64,000 nucleotides of DNA from JAKACA01 sp963735115. Lineage in GTDB: Bacteria > Actinomycetota > Acidimicrobiia > Acidimicrobiales > Bog-793. The position numbers and the translations under genes are program-made. A model generated the notes under the pieces. The model was given only the letters and a program-made list of their open reading frames with translations. It did no database searches and was not told where the DNA came from. The stretch is taken from assembly GCA_963735115.1 (NCBI GenBank), contig CAVTJR010000001.1, positions 682,001 to 746,000 on the forward strand, written 5' to 3'. Numbering within the stretch: the stretch's first letter is position 1; each line of letters begins with the position of its first letter. Below, piece after piece: positions 1-9,100 of the stretch.

Positions 1-1
1 G

Positions 2-400
2 GGCTCCGGGCTCGGTCCCATCCGCCCCCTCGTCGAGCGCTGGAACGGAAGCGCCTTCAAGCTGATCGCGAGTCCTCTCGGCAGCGCCGGCGACTACCCG
101 GAGCCTGCAGCGGTGGCGTGCGCCTCGCGCGCCGCCTGCCAGGCGGTCGGCTCACGCGGCTCGGGAGAGGACGAGTCGCGCGTGCTGACCGAAGGCTGGG
201 ACGGGTCCGCCTGGTCGCAGGAGCTGAGCCCGAGTCCGTTGTACGGCATCCAGACACTCACCGGCGTCGCCTGCCCATCGGCGGTGGACTGCTGGGCCGT
301 CGGCGAGGGCCTGAACAAGACCGGCACCGGGAGTCTCATGCTCATCGAGCACTACGCCGCCCCCGTGAGGTTCCCGGAGGTGGCGGCGCGGCGGAGCTGA
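2..400 (+). CDS. C-terminal end of a secreted repeat protein (5' end outside window)
   Basis: The reading frame is open from the first base and stops with TGA at 398-400, giving the last 132 residues of a longer protein. It carries two copies of a degenerate motif: alanine-cysteine, about five residues, cysteine, then AVG (ACASRAACQAVGS and ACPSAVDCWAVGE). Each is preceded by a W-N/D-G-S segment. Such paired-cysteine, tryptophan-rich repeats occur in actinobacterial extracellular proteins predicted to form beta-propellers. The role is unknown. The start, any signal peptide and the number of repeats lie outside the window. Confidence 0.6.
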   Translation, partial: GSGLGPIRPLVERWNGSAFKLIASPLGSAGDYPEPAAVACASRAACQAVGSRGSGEDESRVLTEGWDGSAWSQELSPSPLYGIQTLTGVACPSAVDCWAVGEGLNKTGTGSLMLIEHYAAPVRFPEVAARRS

Positions 401-425
401 GCCGCCGGAGCGCAGACGGTCGCCG

Positions 426-725
426 TCAGGTTCCGTCGGCACTCGGGTGGAGGTCGAGCCTCGGCAGGCCGTGAGCGACGAGGTACTCGAACACCGGCGC
501 TCGACCGGTGCTGTGCCTGTCTTTTCCGCCAGCGGTAGCTTCGATACGGGTACCGGCGTAGGCCGCACAGGCCGTGCCGTTGGAGTCCCGTACGATACCT
601 TTCAGGCCGTTGAGGATGGCGTTGTAGCGAGCCGCGCTGGGCGGATGGTGCAGCGCACGACCCGACTGGGCAGCTCCATCACCGAAGCAGACGGCTCGCC
701 ACCCCCCTTTTGCCCCGCGTGTGCG
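426..725 (-). pseudogene. Possible orphan gene remnant on the minus strand
   Basis: The gap between the first gene and the kinase is about 340 bases. On the minus strand a frame is open for about 98 codons and ends with TGA at 426-428. Its residues look protein-like (for example ARYNAILNGLKGIVRDSNG and the ending FEYLVAHGLPRLDLHPS). It has no ATG, GTG or TTG start before the upstream stop, so if it was ever a gene its 5' end is lost. I do not recognise the family. It could equally be a chance open frame in high-GC DNA. Confidence 0.2.
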
Positions 726-740
726 ACGCTAACTAGCGCC

Positions 741-1535
741 GTGACGCCAGTCGATCGCCGAAGCGACTACCCGACCGCGAGGCCGCAGAGAGGTGGCGGC
801 CCAGCCGCAAGCGCGCTGGCCGTTGTCCTCGCCGCCCTCGTGCAGTGGCGCGGGCAGAAGGCGGGGGTGACGCTCGTGGCCATTGACGGGTACGGAGCTT
901 CGGGGAAATCGACACTTGCCGAGAGCCTGCGTGCGGCGACGGACGCGAGCGTCGTCCACATCGACGACTTCTTCGTTCCCACGGATCGAGATGCACGGGG
1001 GCCGATGCGGACGCCGCAGTCACGAGGGGCGGACCTCTCACGGGAGGTACCCGACCGAGTGCTCCGGTCGTACTACGACGTGGCCCGGTTGCGTGTCCAG
1101 GCCCTCGAGCCGTTGCTGGCCGGCCGCGAGGCGGTGTTCCGCCCATTCGACTGGACCTCGGGCACCGCCTCGGACGACACGGCGCGTGTCGCACCCGACG
1201 ACCTCGTCCTCCTCGAAGGCGTCTACTCGGCCGCGCCGGAGCTGGCCGATCTCGTCTGCCGGGCGATTTACGTGGACACTCCCGCGCCCGACCGCCTGCG
1301 CCGTCTTCGAGCCACCGTCGCACCGGAGGATTGGGATGACGAGTGGTTGCAGGCCGAGAAGGCGTACTTCACTCGCGAGCGGCCGCGTCGCTCGTTCGAC
1401 CTCGTGGTACCCGGAACGGACGACGAGCTTCCTCCGGCTCCGCCGTGCCAAGGGGTGCTCGTCGAGCGGGACCCCTGGAGGGACGCCAGCACCAGTGGGG
1501 TTCCCGGCGCTGGGAGACGGCTGAGCAGCACATGA
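741..1535 (+). CDS. Uridine kinase-like P-loop kinase
   Basis: A 264-aa protein of the uridine kinase / phosphoribulokinase type P-loop fold. The Walker A motif GYGASGKST lies at residues 50-58, preceded by a hydrophobic strand ending in AIDG. A HIDDFF motif follows, as in uridine kinases, and then LVLLEGVYS. It probably transfers phosphate from ATP to a nucleoside or similar small hydroxyl compound; the substrate cannot be read from the sequence. GTG 741 is chosen as start; GTG 867 would begin just before the kinase core and is an alternative. The stop overlaps the ATG of the next gene (ATGA), so the kinase is translationally coupled to a peptide-transporter lipoprotein, an unusual partner. 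Confidence 0.7.
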   Translation: MTPVDRRSDYPTARPQRGGGPAASALAVVLAALVQWRGQKAGVTLVAIDGYGASGKSTLAESLRAATDASVVHIDDFFVPTDRDARGPMRTPQSRGADLSREVPDRVLRSYYDVARLRVQALEPLLAGREAVFRPFDWTSGTASDDTARVAPDDLVLLEGVYSAAPELADLVCRAIYVDTPAPDRLRRLRATVAPEDWDDEWLQAEKAYFTRERPRRSFDLVVPGTDDELPPAPPCQGVLVERDPWRDASTSGVPGAGRRLSST

Positions 1536-3454
1536 GAAGAACGGTGATGCTGCCTCGAGGAGCGCGGGGGCGTCGAGTTCTCGGCGTGCTCGTCCTCGTG
1601 GTGTTCGGCGCCCTCGGGCTCGTTGCGTGCAGCTCCTCGAGACCCGGGTCGGCGGGCGGTACTTCTGGCAGCACAACGGCGCCCGGCGTGCCCATCGACG
1701 GAGGGACCGCCTACTTCGCCGAGCAACCAGAGACGCCGCCCGACTACATCTTCCCGCTCATCTCGAGCAATCTCTTCACCGTCGCCAACACGGCCGATCT
1801 GCAGACGCTGCTCTACGAGCCTCTCTACTGGTTCGGCGACAAGGGGAGCACCGCCATCGACTACCCGCTCTCGATCGGCAACGCTCCGGTGTACAGCGAT
1901 CACAACACAGTCGTCACGATCACCCTCAAGCACTACCTCTGGTCGGACGGAGAGACGGTAAGTGCCCGTGACGTCCTCTTCTGGATCCACTTGCTGAAGG
2001 CGAACGCCGATGATTGGGCCTCCTACGTGCCGGGCGGCTTCCCCGACAACGTGACCTGGGCGAGAGCGCTCAACGCCACGACCGTCCAGCTGCACCTCAA
2101 CGCCAGCTACAACCCCCTCTGGTACACCTACAACGAGCTCTCGCAGATCACTCCCCTCCCGCTCGCCTGGGACCGAACGTCGCTGGCCGCCCCGGCTCCC
2201 TCGACGGGCGACACCGACCTGCCCGACACCACGCCGGCGGGGGCGCGGGCCGTCTACGACTTCCTGAACGGCCAAGCCAAGGACGTCGCGAGCTATCCAT
2301 CGAACCCGATCTGGTCGGTCGTCGACGGTGCCTGGAAGCTCGTCGGCCTCACGACCGACGGGACGGCGACCTTCGTGCCCGACCGCACGTTCTCCGGCCC
2401 GAACAAGCCCCGCCTGGCGAAGTTCGTCGAGCTGCCGTTCACAAGCGCGGCGGCGGAGTTCCTGGTACTTCGAGCGGGCGCCTCCACCGGCGGCTCAGGC
2501 TCCAGCTCCTCCGACGCAATCTCCGTCGGTTACGTGCCCGACAACGACGTGCCGCAATCTTCCGCCCTGCGAGCGCAGGGCTACCAGCTCGTCGACTGGT
2601 ACCCCTTCCAGTTCGACTACTTCGAGCCGAATTTCAACAACCCGACGGTCGGTCCAATCCTGCGCCAGTGGTACTTCCGTCAGGCGTTCCAGCACCTCGT
2701 CGACCAGCTCGGCTGGATCCACGCCTACTACGGCGGCCTCGGTCTGCCCACCTACGGACCGGTGCCTGCGAGCCCGTCCAACCCGTATGCAGACGCCAAC
2801 GCCTCCGTGAACCCGTACCCCTTCAGCGTCCCAGCGGCGAAATCGCTGCTGGTGGCGCACGGGTGGGACGTCATCCCGAACGGGCTGACGACCTGCGCCC
2901 GTGCCGGCACGGGCGCCGGCGAGTGTGGGAAGGGCATCCGCCTTGGCGAGGGCCTCAACTTCACCCTCATGTACCCGAGCGGGCTTTCCTACACGGACGG
3001 CTCGATGATCGACCTGCAGTCGGTCGCCAAGGAGGTGGGTATCGAGATCGCCCTCAAGGAGGTGACGGCAGGCACGATCGCGCAGACGATCGACAGCTGC
3101 TCGCCCGGCGAGGCTGCCTGCAGCTGGGAGCTCGGCCAGTACGGCGCCGGCTGGGTCTTCGAGCCCGACCACTACCCGAGCGGCGAGGAGATCTTCGAGA
3201 CCGGCGCCCTCGGAAACGTCTCCAACTACTCCAACCCGACCTCTGACAAGCTCATCGTCGCCACGACGAAGACCTCGTCTGCGGGCGCCCAAGCTGCGCT
3301 GGACGCCTACCAGAACCAGATCCGTCTCGAGCTGCCCAACTTCTGGCAGCCGAGCCCGGGCACGCTCGTCACCCTCTCGTCGAACCTGCACGGCTTCGTG
3401 CCGAACGCCTACGGGTTCATCAGCCCCGAAGAGTGGTACTTCACGAACGGTTGA
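1532..3454 (+). CDS. ABC transporter substrate-binding lipoprotein, family 5 (peptide/nickel type)
   Basis: A 640-aa extracellular solute-binding protein of the SBP_bac_5 family, which captures oligopeptides or similar ligands outside the membrane for import. Residues 1-33 form a lipoprotein signal: arginine-rich start, hydrophobic core, lipobox LVAC with Cys33 as the predicted lipidation site. The body shows the family pattern of tyrosine/tryptophan-rich segments such as LWSDGETVSARDVLFWI and a C-terminal lobe with GWVFEPDHYPSGEE. The start overlaps the kinase stop. Two permease genes follow, 36 bp and then -8 bp away. No ATP-binding subunit gene is nearby. It is clearly paralogous to the lipoprotein at 22.1-24.0 kb. 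Confidence 0.9.
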   Translation: MRRTVMLPRGARGRRVLGVLVLVVFGALGLVACSSSRPGSAGGTSGSTTAPGVPIDGGTAYFAEQPETPPDYIFPLISSNLFTVANTADLQTLLYEPLYWFGDKGSTAIDYPLSIGNAPVYSDHNTVVTITLKHYLWSDGETVSARDVLFWIHLLKANADDWASYVPGGFPDNVTWARALNATTVQLHLNASYNPLWYTYNELSQITPLPLAWDRTSLAAPAPSTGDTDLPDTTPAGARAVYDFLNGQAKDVASYPSNPIWSVVDGAWKLVGLTTDGTATFVPDRTFSGPNKPRLAKFVELPFTSAAAEFLVLRAGASTGGSGSSSSDAISVGYVPDNDVPQSSALRAQGYQLVDWYPFQFDYFEPNFNNPTVGPILRQWYFRQAFQHLVDQLGWIHAYYGGLGLPTYGPVPASPSNPYADANASVNPYPFSVPAAKSLLVAHGWDVIPNGLTTCARAGTGAGECGKGIRLGEGLNFTLMYPSGLSYTDGSMIDLQSVAKEVGIEIALKEVTAGTIAQTIDSCSPGEAACSWELGQYGAGWVFEPDHYPSGEEIFETGALGNVSNYSNPTSDKLIVATTKTSSAGAQAALDAYQNQIRLELPNFWQPSPGTLVTLSSNLHGFVPNAYGFISPEEWYFTNG

Positions 3455-3490
3455 ACCGACGAGGGCGCTTCGAATGGAAGGCTGGACCGC

Positions 3491-4438
3491 ATGATCGGAT
3501 ACGTGCTGCGGCGGCTCGCCCAGGCCGTTGTCGTCGTGCTCGGCGTGACCGTGCTCGTGTTCCTACTCGAGCACCTCATTCCCGGCAGCTTGGCGCGCGC
3601 CATCCTCGGGCCGCGAGCGAGCCAGGCCGAGATCGCCGCCTTCGATCGAGCCAACGGTCTCGACCGCCCGCTCGTGGTGCAGTACTTCACGTTCGCCTCT
3701 CACGTCCTGCACGGGAACCTCGGATACTCCTACCGCCTGAACGTGAGCGTCGATTCCCTCGTGGTGCATGAGATGCCCAACGACCTCATTCTCGTGGGAA
3801 GCGCCCTCGTCCTGGCGTTCATGATCGCCATCCCGCTCGGCGTCGCTCAGGCTGTCCGGCGCAACCGGGCACTCGACCACGCGGCCACCGGAGTCGCCTT
3901 TCTCCTCTACTCCATGCCGTCGTACTGGCTCGGGTTGCTGCTCATCGGCGGCCTTGCCATCGGCGTGCACGTCTTCCCGCCCGAAGCTCCGCAGGCGGCT
4001 ACGCCAGCCGGGGTCCTCGCCGACCCGCGTGCGCTCGTGCTGCCGATCGCGACGCTCACGCTCGTCAACGTCGCCCTCTTCAGTCGCTACATGCGCTCCT
4101 CGGCCGTCGACACGCTCGCACAGGACTATGTCCGCGTCGCCCGTTCGAAGGGGCTCCCCGAGCGGGCAGTGCTCGTCCGCCACGTGCTGCGAAACTCGCT
4201 CGTCTCGGTTGTAACCCTCGTCGGCCTCTCCATACCGGCGGTGCTCACGAGCGGGCTCGTGGTCGAGTACGTCTTCAACTTTCCCGGCATCGGCCTCACC
4301 TACTACAACGCCGCCGTGAACGCCGACTACCCGGTGGAGCTCGGGATCACCGTCGTCGTCGGGTTGGCCACCGTTCTAGGAAGCTTGCTGGCGGATCTCG
4401 CCTACGCCGTGCTCGACCCGAGAGTCCGATATGGCTGA
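3491..4438 (+). CDS. Peptide-type ABC transporter permease, DppB/OppB family
   Basis: A 315-aa inner-membrane permease with about six membrane segments. The N-terminal segment and LEHLIPGSLARAILGPRA match the start of DppB/OppB proteins. The conserved cytoplasmic EAA-like loop (QDYVRVARSKGLPERAVL) that contacts the ATPase lies in the last third, and the end LDPRVRYG is typical of the family. It should form the channel together with the DppC-like protein encoded next, whose start overlaps this stop by 8 bp. Its closest visible relative is the permease at 25,952-26,899. Confidence 0.9.
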   Translation: MIGYVLRRLAQAVVVVLGVTVLVFLLEHLIPGSLARAILGPRASQAEIAAFDRANGLDRPLVVQYFTFASHVLHGNLGYSYRLNVSVDSLVVHEMPNDLILVGSALVLAFMIAIPLGVAQAVRRNRALDHAATGVAFLLYSMPSYWLGLLLIGGLAIGVHVFPPEAPQAATPAGVLADPRALVLPIATLTLVNVALFSRYMRSSAVDTLAQDYVRVARSKGLPERAVLVRHVLRNSLVSVVTLVGLSIPAVLTSGLVVEYVFNFPGIGLTYYNAAVNADYPVELGITVVVGLATVLGSLLADLAYAVLDPRVRYG

Positions 4439-5420
4439 GCGAGCCGAGGAAGCAGCCCGACACGTGCCGATCTCGCCCGCTGGCGGGATCAGGGTGCTCC
4501 GGCCGGCCTCCGGCGCGCTGAACGGCGTCAGCGAGCAGCCGGCGCTGGCGAGCCCGCCGGAGGTGACTCCGCCGGGCGGCGTTGGGCAGTCGTTCCTGGC
4601 GGCATTCGCAGAGAACCGGTTGGGCGTCGCCGGCGTCCTCGTCGTCGCTGCCGTCTCGGCCTTCTGCTTTTTGGGCCCGCTCGTTTACCACACCGATCAG
4701 GTGCACGCGAACATCCTCCTCACCAACCAGCCGCCGGGGCCCGGCCGACCACTCGGCACCGACGCCAACGGCTTCGACATCCTCGGGCGGCTCATGGTGG
4801 GTGGTCAGAGCGCCCTCGAGATCTCCTTTGCCGTCGCCATCGTGGCGACCAGCTTCGGAGCGCTCTGGGGGGCGGTGTCCGGCTTCGCCGGCGGCGTGCT
4901 CGACGCCGTCATGATGCGGGTCGTCGACATCGCCATCGCCGTGCCTGCCATCTTCGTCCTCATCTACCTCGCGAGCGTGTTCCGCCCGACGGTGCCGCTG
5001 CTCATCGTGGTGCTCTCACTGCTGGCCTGGCTCGGTCCGGCGCGCCTCATCCGCGGCGAGACGTTGTCGCTGCGGACGCGGGAGTTCGTCGACGCCGTGC
5101 GGGTGGCCGGCGGCCGCAACTCGCGCATCATCGGGCGGCACATCATCCCGAACACGATCGGGACGATCTCGGTCAACGCCACGTTCCAGGTGGCCGACGC
5201 CATCATCCTGCTCGCCACCCTGAGCTTCCTCGGCTTCGGCCTGCCGCCCCCGGCAGCGAGCTGGGGCGGCATGCTGTCGCAGGGAACGACCTACTTGCTC
5301 GACGGCTACTGGTGGGAGGTCTATCCCGCCGGCCTCATCGTGATGGTGACCGTCGTCGCCTTCAACTTCGTCGGTGACGCCTTGCGCGACACCCTCGACG
5401 CGAGGTTGCGGGTGCGGTAG
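4431..5420 (+). CDS. Peptide-type ABC transporter permease, DppC/OppC family
   Basis: A 329-aa permease with a long hydrophilic N-terminus (about 65 residues), then a first membrane segment, the family motif PLGTDANGFDILGRLMVGGQ and further membrane segments. The ATPase-contacting loop reads LRTREFVDAVRVAGG. The C-terminus ends LRDTLDARLRVR, as expected. It pairs with the DppB-like protein encoded just upstream. The operon ends here at a strong hairpin, so the ATP-binding subunits must be supplied from elsewhere in the genome. Confidence 0.9.
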   Translation: MAERAEEAARHVPISPAGGIRVLRPASGALNGVSEQPALASPPEVTPPGGVGQSFLAAFAENRLGVAGVLVVAAVSAFCFLGPLVYHTDQVHANILLTNQPPGPGRPLGTDANGFDILGRLMVGGQSALEISFAVAIVATSFGALWGAVSGFAGGVLDAVMMRVVDIAIAVPAIFVLIYLASVFRPTVPLLIVVLSLLAWLGPARLIRGETLSLRTREFVDAVRVAGGRNSRIIGRHIIPNTIGTISVNATFQVADAIILLATLSFLGFGLPPPAASWGGMLSQGTTYLLDGYWWEVYPAGLIVMVTVVAFNFVGDALRDTLDARLRVR

Positions 5421-5434
5421 GGACCTTTTGCTGC

Positions 5435-5473
5435 CTCCCCTGCCGCGTCGGCCATTCCGCCACGGCAGGGGAG
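5435..5473 (+). terminator. Hairpin terminator after the first peptide importer operon
   Basis: A perfect 11-bp inverted repeat (CTCCCCTGCCG at 5435-5445 and its complement at 5463-5473) with a 17-nt loop starts 14 bases after the permease stop. There is no T-tract, as is common in high-GC actinobacteria. It also sits downstream of the converging minus-strand gene at 5500, so it may act in both directions. Confidence 0.6.
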
Positions 5474-5499
5474 ATGCAGACTCGAGGCGCGAGCCCTCT

Positions 5500-5970
5500 T
5501 CAGGTGCCGGCTGGTACGGACTTCGGCCTCGACGGCGCCCGACCATGTGCACGCCTCATCTGGGCAGCCGCCACGAAGCGGACGACGATGGCTGCGAGCA
5601 CCACGGTTGCGAACCGGTCGAAATCAGCCGACGTCCCGCCCTGCTGCATCCCGAAGTGGTGGCCCCACCACAACGCGAATCCGACGAGCGGCGTGACGAT
5701 GATGAGCTCGCTGAGGTGGAACCTCCGCGGCCGCCAGGGTCGTGTCGCCCGCACGAGCGTGACGGCCGCCCAGAGGCCGATCAGCCCACCGAGCACGGTC
5801 CAGGTGATGCCCGCCACCAGCAAGGGGTGAAAGAGGCAGTCCGCACCGGAGCGGGGACAGGAGTGGCCGAGCAGGACCGGATGCCAGATGCGGGTGGCGT
5901 AGAGGTCCCCTATCCAGCCGAACACGACCGGCAGCACGACGAGCCCGGGCCACGACAGCTTGCGCACCAC
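5500..5970 (-). CDS. Small four-helix membrane protein of unknown function
   Basis: Read from GTG 5970 this gives 156 residues with four hydrophobic segments, at roughly residues 6-24, 49-72, 92-110 and 125-142. They are separated by short polar loops and followed by a basic, proline-rich tail. Two cysteines flank the first loop (HSCPRSGADC). The adjacent GTG 5967 is an equally possible start and no strong ribosome binding site is visible. I do not recognise a family. It converges with the peptide importer and is divergent from the large repeat protein. Confidence 0.5.
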   Translation of the reverse strand: MVRKLSWPGLVVLPVVFGWIGDLYATRIWHPVLLGHSCPRSGADCLFHPLLVAGITWTVLGGLIGLWAAVTLVRATRPWRPRRFHLSELIIVTPLVGFALWWGHHFGMQQGGTSADFDRFATVVLAAIVVRFVAAAQMRRAHGRAPSRPKSVPAGT

Positions 5971-6103
5971 GCACCGAATTGTCCCACGCGGGGGCGGCGC
6001 AGAGGGCTCGGGGATCCCCCGATTGAGTGACTCCTCGTAGTAAGCATGTGGCCGAAAGAGGGAGCCCGCTGGGCCGCGTCTCGGCTGAGCGGAGGAGGCA
6101 CGA

Positions 6104-9100
6104 ATGGTCCATTCGAGCAAACGTGACCGGCACCTTGACACACCCCGGACCTTTGCAAAAGTCCTTTCGTTCGCCCTGCTCGGCGCCGCCCTCATTGCCC
6201 CCTCTCTCTCGAGTCTTTCCGCTCGACCCGCCGCGGCGGCGACCCCTGCTGCCGTACCCCACCCGGACCCAGCCGACGTCTCGCCGACATCGATCACCAC
6301 CTCGCTGTCCGGGGGTGGACAGAGCGGCACGAGCATCTCGGTGCCCACCGGCACTGCCGTGACCGACTCGGCCTCCCTCTCGGGGGCGAGTGTCGGCACC
6401 GCCGGTGGAACCGTCACCTACAACGTGTACGCCGACGACGCCTGCACGATCTCGGTCGGCTCCGGTGGCACGGTGACTGTCACCGACGGGACTGTCCCGG
6501 CGTCGGATGGGGTGAGCCTTGCGAGCGCTGGTACCTATTACTGGCAAGCCTCGTATTCCGGTGACGCCCTCGACGGGCCGTCCGCGAGCGACTGCTCGGA
6601 GGTCGAGACGGTGACGGTCCCGCCGGGCACGTCGACGGCTACGACCGTCTACGACGCCGGCGAGGACACGCCCTGGGTGGGCACCGAGGTGACGGGGGCG
6701 TCCGCCTTCGACACGGCCACCGTCGGCACGGAGGCTGGCGGCGGAGCGCCTGCTCCGACCGGCACGGTCACCTACAGCTTCTTCACGAACGGCACCTGCG
6801 ACGGGACGCCCAGCACGACGGACACAGTGACGCTGGCGGACGGCGCCGTACCCAACTCGAGTGCCACCACCGCCCTCGCAGCAGGCTCTTACAGCTTCGC
6901 CTCCACCTATTCGGGCGACAGCACCTACTCGTCGTCGACGAGCTCGTGCGAGGGGTTCGCGGTGGCGCAAGCCTCGCCCTCCATCGGCACGGTCGTGGAC
7001 GACGCCGCCAACAGCTCGCCTTGGGGCGCCGACGAGGTCACGGGCGCCTCCGCCTATGACACCGCCACGGTGAGCGGGGTGAGCGGGTTCACGCCGACGG
7101 GGACGGTGACCTACGACTTCTACCGCAACAACAGGTGCAGGGGGGAGCCCCGCACGACGGACACCGAGACCCTTTCGGGGGGCACGGTGCCGGACTCCGG
7201 CCCGACCGCCGCCCTCCGAGCCGGCTCGTACAGCTTCAGGGCCGCGTACTCGGGCGACGGCAACTACTCCTCGTCGACGAGCTCGTGCGAGGCGTTCTCG
7301 GTGGCCAAGGCATCCCCGTCGACCGGCACGGTCGTGGACGACGCCGCCAACAGCTCGCCCTGGGGCGCCGACGAGGTCACGGGCGCCTCCGCCTATGACA
7401 CCGCCACGGTGAGCGGGGTCAGCGGGTTCGCCCTGAGGGGAACAGTGACCTACGACTTCTTCACGAACGGCGCCTGCAGCGGACCGGCGAGCACGACGGA
7501 CACCGTGTTCGTCTCCGGGGCCTTCGTGCCGGACTCCGGCACGACCTCCGCTCTGGGGGCGGGGTTCTACAGCTTCGAGGCCAGGTACTCGGGCAACAGC
7601 AACTACTCGCCGTCCACAAGCTCGTGCGAAGCGTTCGCGGTGGCGCAAGCCCCGCCCTCGACCGGCACGGTCGTGGAGGACGCCGCCAACAACGCGCCCT
7701 GGGGCGGCAACGAGGCGACGGGTGCAGCCGCCTACGACACCGCCACCGTGAGTGGGGTGAGCGGGTTCACTCCCACGGGGACGCTGACCTACGACTTCTT
7801 CACGAACGGCGCCTGCAGCGGATCACCGAGCACGACAGACACCGTGTCCCTCTCGGACGGTGCCGTGCCTGACTCCACGACGACTTCCGCCCTCGGAGCC
7901 GGACCCTACAGCTTCGAGGCAACGTACTCGGGCGACGGCAACTACTCGTCGTCCACGAGCTCGTGCGAGGCGTTCGCGGTGACGATGACGGAGGGGTCGG
8001 TCTCGACCGTGGTGTACGACGCCGGGCAGGGGACTCCGTGGAACGGCACAGAGGTCACGGGCGCCTCGGCCTACGACACCGCCTCCGTGAGCGGGGTGAG
8101 CGGGTTCACGCCAACGGGGACGCTGACCTACGACCTCTACGACAACGGCGCCTGCAGCGGGGAGGCGGCCAGGACGCAGACGGTGACCTTGAGCGGGGGC
8201 GCCGTGCCGAGCTCGGACGCCACAGGCGCGCTCGCCCCCGGCTCATACGCTTACGAGGCCTCCTACTCGGGCGACGACAACTACCTGCCGGCCACCGGAT
8301 CGTGCGAGACGTTCGCCGTCCTCGAGTCCCCCGCCGCCACTGCCACCGTGGTGTACGACGCCGGGCAGGGGACTCCGTGGAACGGCACAGAGGTCACGGG
8401 CGCCTCGGCCTACGACACCGCCTCCGTGAGCGGGGTGAGCGGGTTCACGCCAACGGGGACGCTGACCTACGACCTCTACGACAACGGCGCCTGCAGCGGG
8501 GAGGCGGCCAGGACGCAGACGGTGACCTTGAGCGGGGGCGCCGTGCCGAGCTCGGACGCCACAGGCGCGCTCGCCCCCGGCTCATACGCCTACGAGGCCT
8601 CCTACTCGGGCGACGACAACTACCTGCCGGCCACCGGATCGTGCGAGACGTTCGCCGTCCTCGAGTCCCCCGCCGCCACGGCCACCGTGGTGTACGACGC
8701 CGGGCAGGGGACTCCGTGGAACGGCACAGAGGTCACGGGCGCCTCGGCCTACGACACCGCCTCCGTGAGCGGCGTGAGCGGGTTCACGCCAACGGGGACG
8801 CTGACCTACGACCTCTACGACAACGGCGCCTGCAGCGGGGAGGCGGCCAGGACGCAGACGGTGACCTTGAGCGGTAGCGCCGTGCCGGACTCCAGCAGCA
8901 CTGCGCCATTAGCGGCCGGGACGTACGGCTTCGAGGCTGCGTACTCCGGCGACATGAACTACCTGGCATCGACGAGCACCTGTGAGGAGTTCTTCGTCGC
9001 CCCCGCCCATGCCCCGATGTCCACCCTCGTCTACGACGCCGCTCACCGATCGCCCTGGAACGGCACGGAAGTAATCGGAGCGTCCGCCTACGACACCGCC

